This document shows positions 1 to 10,994 of a stretch of DNA of 64,000 nt, piece by piece. This DNA comes from Diplosphaera chodatii (taxonomy: Eukaryota; Chlorophyta; Trebouxiophyceae; Prasiolales; Stichococcaceae): contig JAALGY010000054.1 of assembly GCA_032358165.1 (NCBI GenBank), positions 2,170,001 through 2,234,000 of the forward strand, in the 5' to 3' direction. The notes beneath the pieces were generated by a model that was not told where the DNA came from, searched no databases, and saw only the letters and a program-made list of their open reading frames with translations. The first letter of the stretch is position 1. The number at the start of each line of letters is the position of its first letter. The position numbers and the translations under genes are program-made.

Positions 1-57
1 CGCAGCGCTGTGGAACGTTCATGTCGTCATGACCTCAAGAGCTTGCTGGGCTTGCAG

Positions 58-3000
58 GTACATCCCCACCGGTCGCGGCTACGCGCTGAGCCACATCCCC
101 TTCGTGAAGGTGTACTCCTCGTACTCCCGCAGGTGTGGCCCTCCACCGTTTGTGCCTGCCCCTGTTTGATCACATCCTTTAAATCCTTCCACCTGCAGTT
201 ATTGCAGTCTTTGGGGCGAGCTGCACAATCCCTGCAACCCTGATGCACATCTTCCGCCATGCAGCACACAGCTGTCAGAAATCAAGCTTTCTCTCGCACA
301 AGCAGCTGCTGCTGCACTTCCGGTTGCTTGCAATTGTTCCAGTATTCCTTGCTGCGCGGTGTGCAAGACTTTGCAGCCGCCGCGAGTTGTGCACGCATAC
401 CAAGCCTCACAACTTAGCTGTGGCTGTAGACGTCCTTGTCGCTGTGCAGCAAGGGCCCTGCGCTCTTCAGCAGTTGCAACACCTTTTTGGAGACGGACCT
501 GGCTTATATGGTCGCACATGTTCATTGCGCCCACCCTGTGTCACCCACCGGGGCGCTGATGGTTGCATATACCTACTACTTGCAGCCACCTGTACTACGC
601 GGCGCAGCTCATCCAGCTGCTGGTGCTGCTGGCGGTGGTCTCCACCACCCACTACATCTCCAGCACATGGGGCGCCTGGCTGGTGAGTATTTCCATTAAC
701 CCTGAACACTGCATGCACCGCCCTGAAAGCAGCATTCTATCACAGAAACGCCATTTCACAACTCACGGTTGCCCGGCATGGTCATGGAGTAAGCCTGCAC
801 CTGCACCTGCCCTGCAATGCTCTGTATCCCGCGCTACAGGTGTCGCTGTGCCTGCTGTGGGCGCCCTTCTGGTTCAACCCGCAGACCTTCTCCATGAGCA
901 GGACCAAGGTGCGCCCGTTGTGTGGGCGTGCAACACAAGTGCCCAGACGCAAAGTGCCCAGACGCAGGGCTACAACTGTACAGTGCACTGTAATGATGAC
1001 AACGTCTTGGGGCGTCCCCTCTTGACGGTCTGAAGTGGTGGCCTGCAGGAGGACTTTGACAAGTGGCGGCTGTGGATGGCGGACGTACAGGACCCCGACA
1101 CCAAGTCCACCTGGTTTTCCTGGAACAAGGTGCGCGCTCTGCAGTGATCCCTGCGGACTGCAAACGACGGCGGCATCCCGCAGCTGGACACTTCACGCCA
1201 GCGTGACATGCAGTTATCCAAGCCTTGAAGTGCCATGCCAGCATTGCAAACCAAGGAGTACAGCTGTCGCACATTGGGGTCGCTGTGCAAATGGTAGAGC
1301 GTGATGTCACATCACCCTCACACCTGCAGTCGCGCCTGGCCAAGGCGCGCAACGAGGGGTCGCACCCCGACGTGCCCCACCCCGCGCAGCACCCCGTCCT
1401 GGCCGCCTGCTTCGGCATCGCGCAGACGCTGCCGACCGCCATCCTGGTGCTCAGCTCCATCACCGTGCTGCAGAACACCAAGATCAACAGGTTAGTACGA
1501 GTGCACTGGTCTATCACCTCACAGTCTGCAGCGTCAGAGATGTGAACGCTGCTAGCTGCAATGTGCACTTGCTTCTTGTAGTCTCCTGGCAACAACATAG
1601 CACGAAGTCGTGTCCACATAAGCAGATGGCTCCCAAGTCTCGTCCTGAGAAGAGTTGCCTACACAGATGACATGCCTTGTGGTGTGGCAGGTACCTGCTG
1701 TTCGGCATCATGACGGGCGCGCTGTACGCGTACATCATCGTGGTCCTGGTGGCCCGCAAGCTGATGCGCCGCCAGTTCGCGCAGCGCTCCTGGCGCATCG
1801 CCCGCATGGTGCGCCACCTGCCGCCACCCCCCTGTCCTGACCTCCGTGCCGCACTGCCACCCTGCTCCAGTGTGGGGTGCGGTTTGAGTCCATAGTGAAG
1901 CACAAACATTCCACTTCACAACCCGCTGGCTCGGGGTGGCAGTCGCCTGCTGCAACCTCCCGGTTGCGACCTGTGGCGGCCACCGCGGGGATTGACGATT
2001 TGGTCCGTGTCGTCCTGCAGCTGCTGACGCTGCTGGGCGTGGCGGCGGTCATCGTCTTCATTGTGGTGATCGTCCCGAAGCTGGGCACCCGCAAGGGCGC
2101 GGGGTTCCGGAACCTCATCATCGTGCTGACCGCCAATTTCCAGGTGGGACGCGAGCGGCTGATATGGTCCTCACGAAGCGCTACTTGCAGGCGTGAACAC
2201 AACCTGCCGCCGGCAGAGCACAGCAGCTGCGCCGCATGCAGAATGAACACACCGCTGCTCTCACGCACATTGTACAACTCACAACCCGGTGTCTGCTCGA
2301 GCTGCAGATCATGGTGCTGGTGGGGCAGATCCTGCTGTACACGTGCCCCTGGTGGACGCGCATGCGCTACTACGTGGACCTCAGCTACAGGTGGGATGCG
2401 CCATCACTTGCTCCTGCGGCATGCCCATAGATCCCTGACTGACACCAAATGTACCTGCAGCTTGCCTCTAACCAGGCTCGCTGCTCGCCACCATGTAGTT
2501 GAGGCTTCGCCTCTTGCAGTCAACTCAGGCACCTAGACTGAGCAGGCACACTCCCACCAACCCAGCCTGCCGACCAGCTGCCATACGCGCGCGCAGGTCG
2601 CTGGACTACATGCTGGGGTACCTGCTGTTCGCGGGCCTGTTCCTGCTGTCCTTCCTGGGCTTCGTGTCGCGCATCCAGGCCGCGCTGCTCTTCAACGTCA
2701 AGTTCGCCAAGAGCCTGAAGCGCGGCCGCCTGCTGGTGCGCCGCCCCCGTCGAGCCTCATTCCATGGTCACAGCAGCGGCCCAGATGGGCCCGCTGTCCT
2801 GAGCTCCTGACAGCACGCTACCCTGCCGCAGCATACAGAGCCCTGCAGAGGTGTGGCACCTCGTCAATCCCGGCTGGCTTCCAGAGCAGCTTGTGCGCAA
2901 CCTTCGGATCTGGCTTGCAGGGGCGGTATGTGCAGATCGTGGTGGAGCGGCAGCAGCGGGAGCGCGATTTGAGGGAGAAGGCGGAGCGCGAAAAGGCAGA

Positions 3001-3392
3001 AATGGTGATCCTCGTCCCTTCTCATTGCCGATTCACTTCCCCCTGCATTCACACCATGCCTGTCGCTTTCACCGCGTGCTCGGCTTTCATGCTGTTGTCA
3101 AGACGCTGTGCAGCCGCACATGCTGGGTTTGCAGCAACACCTGGGTGTCGTACCTCTATTGGAGGTGCACTGTTTGCTGAAGATGACATGGCACTGCGCT
3201 ATGCAGGCGCAGGGGGGGCCCGCCACGCAGCGCGCGGGCAGCGGCGCCAGCGCTGCAGGGGGGCACCTTCGGTCGGCCAGCGCCGCGAGCCTCGGCGGGG
3301 GCGACGCGGCGCCCCCGGGGCCCAGCCAGCCGCCGGGGCAGGGGCAGGGCGCGCAGCAGCCGGGCGGCGGCGGGCACGGCAAGTGGCACTGA
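58..3392 (+). CDS. 1,3-beta-glucan (callose) synthase, C-terminal part
   Basis: This is the 3' portion of a membrane 1,3-beta-glucan synthase (GT48, callose synthase type), which makes beta-1,3-glucan from UDP-glucose at the plasma membrane. The 5' part lies outside the window. Exons that join in phase: 58-132, 586-682, 840-908, 1049-1129, 1330-1490, 1691-1808, 2021-2143, 2308-2390, 2597-2735, 2921-3004, 3207-3392. Family landmarks in order are YSRSHL after the GRGY/HIPF segment, WAPFWFNPQTF, EDFDKWRLWM, and LLFNVKFAKSL near the end, all matching the conserved callose-synthase C-terminus. Between them are about six hydrophobic helices. After the family end the protein continues into a charged helix (RQQRERDLREKAERE) and a Gly/Pro/Gln-rich tail, which is unusual. 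The exact acceptor of the first exon is uncertain by one base. The family call is firm. Confidence 0.88.
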
Positions 3393-4438
3393 CGTTACCG
3401 TCGCTGCAGGGGGTGGAGTATAGCTAATTGCTGAAAGGCAGGCAGGCCAACTGATCAGGCGTTGGCCGGGGCATCAGGGGTGTGAGCAGGCAGACCAGGG
3501 CTGCAGTCCTCGCTCCCAATTGCCACTTCTGGTTCCATATGTTGGGTTGCTGCAATCGTGTGTGCGCTTGGCCACCGTCAGGGCAGTACTCAGGAACACT
3601 GAACCCTTCTTTGTTGCAAAGTGAGGCCTAAGGAATTCTTTAGAGCACCTCCCACCAGGGTGCATTGGCTGTTTTGTGGGTGTGTGATTGGGCTTCGCAT
3701 GAGCAATGCTCTGTTTTCAGGACTGGGGACTGGCACCCTGCTTACACGCACACTGCAATCCAAGTCTCACCAAGGGATAGCAGACCCTCCACAGAACATG
3801 GAAGTGTTGCTATACCAAGCTGACAGATACCTGACACAAAGCATTACGATCACGGACGTCGACACAGACCAACGTGCAACCTGACAACATGGAATAGCTA
3901 CATCTCATCGCAATGGTCCCGACTTCTGTCAACTGATACTTCATGAGCGGCGGGCATCCTGCCCGCAAAACCACAGCTAACGACATCTATACAAGTGCTG
4001 ATCGCCAAGTCCGGGCGAGAGCTCCCAGCGAGCAAGCTATTTGCGGTGCGCACCGCCAGCGGCTCGAGGCCTTCATGCTGACGTTGCCAAGGGTATATGT
4101 TGATGCGCGGTACCCTCCCGCACGGGTGAACGTGCGGGAGCATCGAACCCGGGCATGGCAGCACCGCCAAATGAGCGGCGGCCGCAATAATGTGGGAAAC
4201 GAAGCCTCAAAATGCCCTGGCTGAGGGCTGGCGCCGCCGTCTGGGTGCGCCCATAGTGTACGGCCCGCTGCAGCGTTCTGGCAGCATGCTGTAAGCCGGT
4301 CAAGTAAACCAGTGCACTCTGCTCTGACACCAGCGGCTGGCATCTGCCGACTGTCGTGTGTCTGTACACACATGGCACGCGTCTGCATGGCATGTGTGTA
4401 CCGACAACCGCCACTTCAGCGGCCCTGCAGCTGTCAGC
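3393..4438. other. intergenic region, convergent
   Basis: This is about 1 kb between the 3' ends of the glucan synthase (+) and the expansin-like gene (-). It should contain both 3' UTRs and polyadenylation signals. I see no convincing coding exon. Base composition is lower in GC at 3600-3900 than in the flanking genes. Confidence 0.5.
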
Positions 4439-6094
4439 TCATGCTGAGCCGGCGAGCAGCTTGCGGCCGCGCTGCGCCAGGCGGGCAGCCCGCAGCCGGG
4501 CGTTGTACTTCCTGGCGGCCGCGACGCGCTTGTTGTACCTGCGAAGCAGCGACGGCCCTCGTCAACAGCGGCAACGAAGAGCAGTCCCGCAAACATCTGT
4601 GGAGCATACTTCCACAGCCGATCATGGGGTGACGGTTCCACCGCGCAGCAAGCACGGCACAGACCGAACAGCGCGGGAGATACGGTGCGGAGTCTCAGGG
4701 TTTTGGGGTGTGCCAGCGAACACGGACGCACCGGCGGGAGACGGCGACGCGGCGGCGCCACTTGAGCAGCGCGGCCCGGATGTTGGCCTTCTTGCAGGCG
4801 GCGTTGCACTTCTTCTTGGGCGCGGGCTTGGGCGCGGGCTTCTTCTTGGGCACGATCGCGCGCGCGGAGCTGGAGGACTCCACGTGCACCGCGCCGCCGC
4901 CGGAGCTGCCCCACTTCCACTGGATGCTCCACCTGCGGGGGATGCCGGGAAGGCGTTAGGCGCATTGAGTCCCGTCGCCATGGGTGCGTGCACCAGTGGG
5001 TGCTGGTGCTGTGCTGCTGCAGGTCTCAGCGACAGACCACAAGGTCCGAGACCTCATCGTGCATGACGTCTGTGAGGAGGCAGCCTGTGCTTTGCTCTGT
5101 TCAGCAAGTGGGTTTCGAAGACGCCTGCAAGTGCAGGGTTTGTGCTCAGCCCACCTGCCATCGCCGTTGCGTCCGTAGTCAATGGAGCCGTAGTGGCACT
5201 CCGGGCACATGTTCGTGATCATTGCAGTCTGCAGGACGCAACAGGTCACACGTAAGTGCAGATGCTCAGCATCATCTTGCTGCAGCACGCGGCGGCCGGG
5301 CACCAACTGTGGCTGGGTGGAATGGCTGCGGCCGCTGCTCACCTCCCAGTTTCCTGAGATGGGGCTGCCGCCTGAGCCGGCGCCGGTGCCGCGGATCGTG
5401 ACGAGCTTGCCGCACTGCAAGACGGGTCAACCTGATGTCATGTTCTTCCCTCGGCAAAGGTGCAGTAGGGGCACAGTAACAGCGTGCCGTGGCGACTGTT
5501 GCAGCTGAGAAGGCCTCAGAATGCAGACTCACCATGCCGGTGTAGCCCCACTTGTTGCCGTTCAGCAGCTGCGCCTGGTTCATGGCGACCTTCAGGCCGC
5601 TCCAGTTGCTGGGCGGCCACTTGCCGCCCTGGGCCAGCACGTTGCCCTTGCAGTAGCCTGCAGACACATCAAGACGCACGGGTCAGACGCCTTGTCAGCG
5701 CGGGCACGGTGCGTCAGCAAAGTTGTTCTGGAGCTGCATCAGTGCGACATGCGGCACGCAGTGGGACCAGGTACATAAAGGCCGGTCGCCCGGGCCCAAT
5801 AGTGGTGCAAGTATTCACAGGGGGTAGAAGCGGCTCACCCTCCCAGCCGTTGTCGCCGTAGTAGGTGCCTGCGCGGGGCAAGGTACCGGCGGGTTGTCAG
5901 CCGTTGCGTTCTGGGCCACCAAAACACAGATAGGGCCAGCTCACGGGGAAGATACGTCGGCAGGCACCAGATAGGCACAGCCCGACGCACGCAACGCTTG
6001 CAAAACGGCTTCAGAACCCACCGTCGCCGGTGTAGTCTGCTGTGGCGGTGTGCAGCAGCAGCGCGAAGCACACGACGGCGAGAGTCCCCCACAT
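4439..6094 (-). CDS. secreted expansin-like double-psi beta-barrel protein
   Basis: A secreted protein with an expansin/plant-natriuretic-peptide-like double-psi beta-barrel. Exons (minus, in order): 6094-6022, 5868-5839, 5657-5533, 5414-5343, 5228-5155, an unresolved short exon near 5100-5040, 4932-4732, 4538-4439. The ATG at 6094 opens a signal peptide (MWGTLAVVCFALLL then TATA). The mature part reads GTYYGDNGWEGGYC, NKWGYTGMCGK, then NMCPECHYGSIDYG, which are typical family positions (ATYY start, CG barrel strand, CP-x-C). WSIQWKWG fits the closing strand. The C-terminus adds a Lys/Ala/Pro-rich stretch and Arg-rich helices not found in canonical expansins. A HDEVSDLVVC segment (the family's HFDLS position) is visible around 5040-5080, but its splice borders do not close in phase in any way I tried, so an assembly error or unusual splice is possible there. 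The likely role is cell-wall loosening or polysaccharide binding. Confidence 0.72.
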
Positions 6095-8150
6095 GGTGTT
6101 GGACTGGGCGGTTAGGTCAGGCCACACGTGCAGCACGCCGCTGTTGCTCTGTATCTGGCACCTGCGCTCATAGCAACGGCTTGTCTGAGGCACAAGACCC
6201 AAGATGATACATGATGGAAGGCCAGACCGCCATGTCAGCGCGTCCACGGCGTTGTGCGACCGAAAAAGTCAGCAGCGCTTTTGGGCGCACAGACGAGGTG
6301 CAACGGCCGAAATTTCGTCCAAACACCTGTCAGCTCGGTGCAAACGAGGCTCTAAGACGCAGTATGCTGATGCATGACAGGATCGCGGGGCGTCGCTCTG
6401 CTTTTGTGCACTGCAGCAGCCCGGTGCGTCGTGGCGGCGGGCAAAACATGTCCGAGTGGACCCGGGCCCACCTTCTGACACAGCCCCCGCGAGCACACAC
6501 TCCACCGCAGCCGGCTTGCATGTGCGACGGCTGTCCAGCGCAGTTTGCGCCCGCATGTGACGGTTGTGCGCTGCTGATTGGGCAGGTACGCTTGGACACA
6601 GTTGTAGACGGGCCTCTGGACCTCTGTACCCGGCAGCAGCAGCGCAACGCGCGATCGCGCACACACGTAGCCTGTTGACACAAGCAGTCTGAACCCGGAG
6701 CTCGCTGGACCAGGCGCAGGGCGCCACCAGCGCTAACGTTGCCCGAAAGCTCACCTGCTGGCCGGTGGCGGTGCGGTGCAGCAATCAGCCGTTTGCGCGC
6801 GACACTTGCGGCCTTAGGAGTGCGAGGCGGGCTGGTCGAAGAGTTGGAGGTGGTGGGGAAGTTGGTTGAGTGAAGTTCGCGCTGTCAGCATGTGCGGTAA
6901 CTGCAATTGGGCGATCGTGCACCGCTGGCTGTTCGTCAGTCGGTCAGACCGGCGGCCATGACGGACCAGGGGACTGATCAATATTCCCACGTGGCCTGAG
7001 TCACGGTCCCGCAGTAAACTGCTCCGTAGCAGCGGCACGACACCGTATATAGCCACGCAGGTCAAACTTCACGGGCATCACGGAAGCGTACAGAGTACAA
7101 GTGGCGGCAATACTGGCAGGCCACTCTGCTCACCACCACAGCACTTCCTGCATGTGCCACTGGGCAGCGGCGGGCGAGCATCCCAGCATGGCCTCGCTGC
7201 ATTCGTGTGACAGAAAACCACTCGGTACTGTCAGCATTCTATCAATGTGGACTATCGTGGACTATCTGGATGTGAACAGGCCTAGCAGGCCTCTATCGTG
7301 TGGCTATCAACGGCCTATCTTCTGGTGCTGCCATGCACAGTTGCACACACGCCCAGATAGCCACCCCTGGCAGCCATGCCACATACATACACAGCAACCG
7401 TATCGCCACATTTTATTGGCTGGGAGCAAAGGGCTGTAATTTTTGCGTTTGCGCATTTGCCAAGTGCATGTCCACAGCAGCAGAGCTGCACCTTGCTGCC
7501 CTTGAACAGAAGGCTGTTGATAGGCCGCCGATCACAGCCAGCTGTCGGTGTCGCCTTTCCCTACCTGCTGCTGGCAAACCTGTCGCGCATACCGTATCTG
7601 CGCCCGCCCTCTTACAACGTCTGTAGTGCTCGTCTAGGGCCTACATGCAGCACCCAGTGGGCTAGGAACGGCGATCAAGTGGTTTGATTGTCAGTGGGTT
7701 GACACCTCGGACAGCTTGCAACATCCAGCTTCTGAAATCACACAGAGCGTATTGTTGTACTCCGGAGTCATAGTTGACCCACGAGCTGAATTAGATCAGC
7801 CTGACCAAGCTAGATGGCCAGCTTGCGCTGCTCCTGCTTCTCTGCCACATGCGCAGCGTCCGGCAGGCATGCGGGCTCAGATCCCGGCAGCTGTCGGCAG
7901 ACGGCCGCTGCAAAACCTCGTCAGCTACATAGGGATTGTGGGGGTGCAACATCCAAGGGGCGCACAGCAAGCGCATCTGGCAGGGTTGGTCGTGCCCAAG
8001 CTATCATCCAATGCGCAGCACAGAATGGGCGTGCAGCTGATGAGCCGTGCCCGTCGCATCGGAGCAGAGCAGCCGGCGCGATGCTGGCAGCAGGGCTTAC
8101 CACCGCGTTTGTCTGCCAGCCCTGCGCGCATGCGGCCCAGCTGACCAGGC
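6095..8150. other. intergenic region, divergent promoters
   Basis: About 2 kb separates the start of the expansin-like gene (-) from the next gene (+), so it probably holds both promoters and 5' leaders. Several open frames are present, but none shows splice-consistent or family-like sequence. A lower-GC stretch lies at about 7200-7800. I see no RNA gene or repeat. Confidence 0.45.
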
Positions 8151-8222
8151 ATGCCGCTGTACCCTGCACGGTCCATCCTCGGTGCCGTCTTGCTGACTCC
8201 AGCGTCGCCCTCCCCACGTAGC

Positions 8223-10455
8223 ATGGCGTGCTTCCGTAGAAGTCTCATTTGGTGTCTCATGTGCAGAAGCAGCGGCAGTGACGGCGGCGGCAGTGCCGCT
8301 GGTCACCAGCTTGCCGTTGACCGGGCGTGGCTGGAGGGGCTGCTGGTCCAGGAGATGCGTTCCAGGTGCTTCGCTACCTTCCAGCCCTCTGACTCTGGCA
8401 CACATCACACGCCATGCCTGGGCCCTCACTGCGGACCCCTTACAGGGCCTTGAGCTCGAAGCAGCATGACGATGCGTGCGCAGGGTGGAGACGCTGCCTG
8501 ACGACCAGCTGCTGGGCGTCTTCGAGCAGCTGCTGCGCGATAAGACCGGCGGCAGCCCGAAGGTCCTCTCGCCGCTGCCACCCGCACTGCAGCCGTCCGC
8601 CCAGCAGCAGACGCAGTGGCCGCCGTGGGGCAAGAGCAGCAAACCAGACAGCTCGGCACTGGACGCAGACTCAAAGCAGGGCGGTGCAGGCAGTCAGGCG
8701 GCGGTGCAGGGTACAGAGCGGGCTGCTGGCGAGCAAGCTCTGCTTCCTGCAGCGGACCAGGCAGCCAGAGCCACAGCACCCTCGGCCGCTGCTGCAGCGC
8801 CGTCCCTGGGGCAGCGGCTGCTCGACGGGCTGCAGCGCGCCTTGCCTGGTCGCAGCCCACAGGCCCCTGGCGCCTCATCCACCCCTCCAGAAAGCCAGCC
8901 CGCAGCTCGTGCCACTCATGAGCAGCGCACAGATGGCGCTGCAGGCGGCGCTGCTGTACCCACCATCGCAAACAGCAAACCAGGCAGCCCGAGCACCGAG
9001 ACGCAGCCCAAGGCATCAGCAGCAGCAGCCGCGCCGGACGCTGCAGCAGGCAGCAGCAGCGCCCCAGCGCCTGCGACCCCTGGACCCGCAACCCCTCGCC
9101 CCGCCGAGGAGCAGTCGCCGGAGGACCGCACGGGCGAGCTGCTGCGCGCCGCGGGCATCGCCATGCCGCGGCAGGGCGGCACGGCGGCCCCGGGCGCGCC
9201 GCAGCCGTCCGGACTGCAGCCGGGCGGCACAGCGGGCGGCACTGCCAAGCCCAGCGCTGAGAGTGCAGGTATGTCGCTCTACTGCCGCCAAGGTCAACCG
9301 CCTCCTGACAGCTGAGCATTTTGCTTGCCCTTTGCATCTGTTTGCGGCACGGGCTGGCATGCCCTCACAGCGTAACCGCTGAGCGCTGACATGGCTCCAT
9401 CCTATGCAGCGAGCTTTGGCGGCTGGCTGGCGGCTCTGGCGAGAGAGGGGCGGCTGCCAGGCGTCAGCGCTGCCGTGGCTGCGGTTGCGGGCCTGCAGTT
9501 GGCTGTGCCGGCGGCCATCAGGTGTTAATGCTGTGGCGCTCGACACCTGACAGTAGCTACAGGCAATCGGTGGCAGGTGCAATGTCATCTGTCGTCCACA
9601 AAGTCAACACGGTGCGACAAGCGTGTAGTGAGTCCCGATCACTGGCTGTCCTGCAGGTGGCGGTTCCAAGGCCTGGGCGCCCGCCGCACAACAGGCCCCG
9701 ACGCCGGCGCGGCCCCAGCACCCGCCATGGCGCCGGCCCCGCCGTCAGCGGACAGCGGCAGCAGCGGGGGTGGGGTGTTGTGGCAGCGCGGGCAGGGGCA
9801 AGAACAGCAGTCAGCAGAGGCTGGTGGCCCGCCTCTGCTGGACGGCGGCGGACTCGCCGAGGCGGGGTTCCCCGGGGCGCGCAGCCTGTTCCCCCTGATG
9901 CCGTCGCCCTGGGACGACCCGGAGTTCTACACCCTGGGCCTGCACATGGACCCGCCGCCGCCGCCGCCGCCGCCGCCATTGTATGCGCCTGCAGCTGCCA
10001 ACGGCGCGGCAGCTGCGGTGTCCGCTCCAGGCGCACCCTCAGAGGGCGGGGTGCTCTGGCAGCGGCAGGAGCCCGCAGATGCGGCTGAGCAGCCGGCAGA
10101 CGGCGGTGTGCTCTGGCGGCGTGACGCAGGCCCTGTAGAGGCGGCGCCTCTCCAGCGGGCGACGGCCTCAGCAGGCACAGAGGGCGTGGCGCCAGCGGTG
10201 AACGGCAGCGGCGGCAGCGGCCGGCCGAATGGCAGCAGCACCAGTGGGAGCAGCGACAGCCTGAAGCTGCCGCCGCGTCCGATGCGTGCGCCCGTCATAC
10301 CATCCCGGCGCATGCGCAGTGCTCCGGCCCAGGTCGCGAGCCCTGAGGCGCTGCAGGACGACCCGGCGGTGCTGGACAACCTTGAGGACGCGGCCACCCC
10401 GCAGCGGCAGCCGGTGGGGGTGGCTGGGAGTGCTGGCCGCACCGCGCCACGCTAG
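8223..10455 (+). CDS. unrecognised proline/alanine-rich protein with GGVLWQR repeats
   Basis: Exons 8223-8365, 8484-9268, 9410-9521 and 9657-10455 join in phase to about 612 residues. An in-frame ATG at 8151 is an alternative start. The N-terminal part contains a helical segment (VETLPDDQLLGVFEQLLRD). A long Ala/Pro/Gln/Ser-rich region follows, then a hydrophobic stretch in exon 3 (VSAAVAAVAGLQLAVPAAIR) that could be one membrane segment, then another low-complexity region. The last exon has three copies of GGVLW[QR]R and nine consecutive prolines after LGLHMD. I do not recognise the family. It lies head-to-tail upstream of another low-complexity gene with hydrophobic segments, so the two may be related or functionally linked. 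Reading-frame continuity across three introns supports a real gene; function is unknown. Confidence 0.6.
9952..9978 (+). repeat. CCG trinucleotide repeat encoding nine prolines
   Basis: Eight CCG codons plus CCA run in frame inside the last exon of the gene at 8223-10455. Such runs slip easily, so length may vary between strains or be misassembled. Confidence 0.9.
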
Positions 10456-10994
10456 ATTTGACCCTGCGGACCGTCTAGCATCTGATTCTAGACCATGACG
10501 CCGCATACTTGGTGGTGTATACCGTAGAGAAGTGGGCCACCTGACGCCTTTGAGAGCAGGCAAAGTGCAGCAAACACAGACAACTACTTCCAGCATCTCG
10601 TGGGAAGACACCGCGCAGCAAAAGCCCTTCCGCGCGCTATTTCTGCAGCGCTATCCACTGGCCCGTGAATAGTCGAGTGCAGGCATTCAAGGTTGCAGTT
10701 GCCCGTCGTGTTAGCAGCATATCGTAAGCTGCTGCAACATAATCGGCTTGGCGCCATGCATGCATGATGACCGTCAGGAACCGTAGGGGCTCATTTCCCG
10801 CGATTCCTGTGGATGCTTAGCGAAGAACTGATCCTTTTCGTCCCTTGTGGACGCCGCTTTGTCATTCAGATTGTGCAGGAGGCCTGAAGCTCCAGCAGAC
10901 TGGCAGCTAGCTGATTTTCAGAGGGATCCAGTAGCGCGTGCACGTAGGGCTGCGACAAGCGATGCAAGGTTGACACTGTCTGCAGCCGCTTTCC
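10456..10994. other. intergenic region
   Basis: About 540 bp between two same-strand genes. It probably holds the 3' end of the upstream gene and the promoter of the next. A frame from about 10847 is open toward the next gene but lacks an ATG; it could be leader sequence. Nothing else is evident. Confidence 0.4.

Noticed and set aside
8426..9337. Long minus-strand open frame (about 300 codons) opposite the proline-rich gene
   Set aside because: It is a shadow of a GC-rich, low-complexity plus-strand exon. Its sequence is Arg/Pro/Ala noise with no motif, and the plus frame is supported by phase-consistent splicing.
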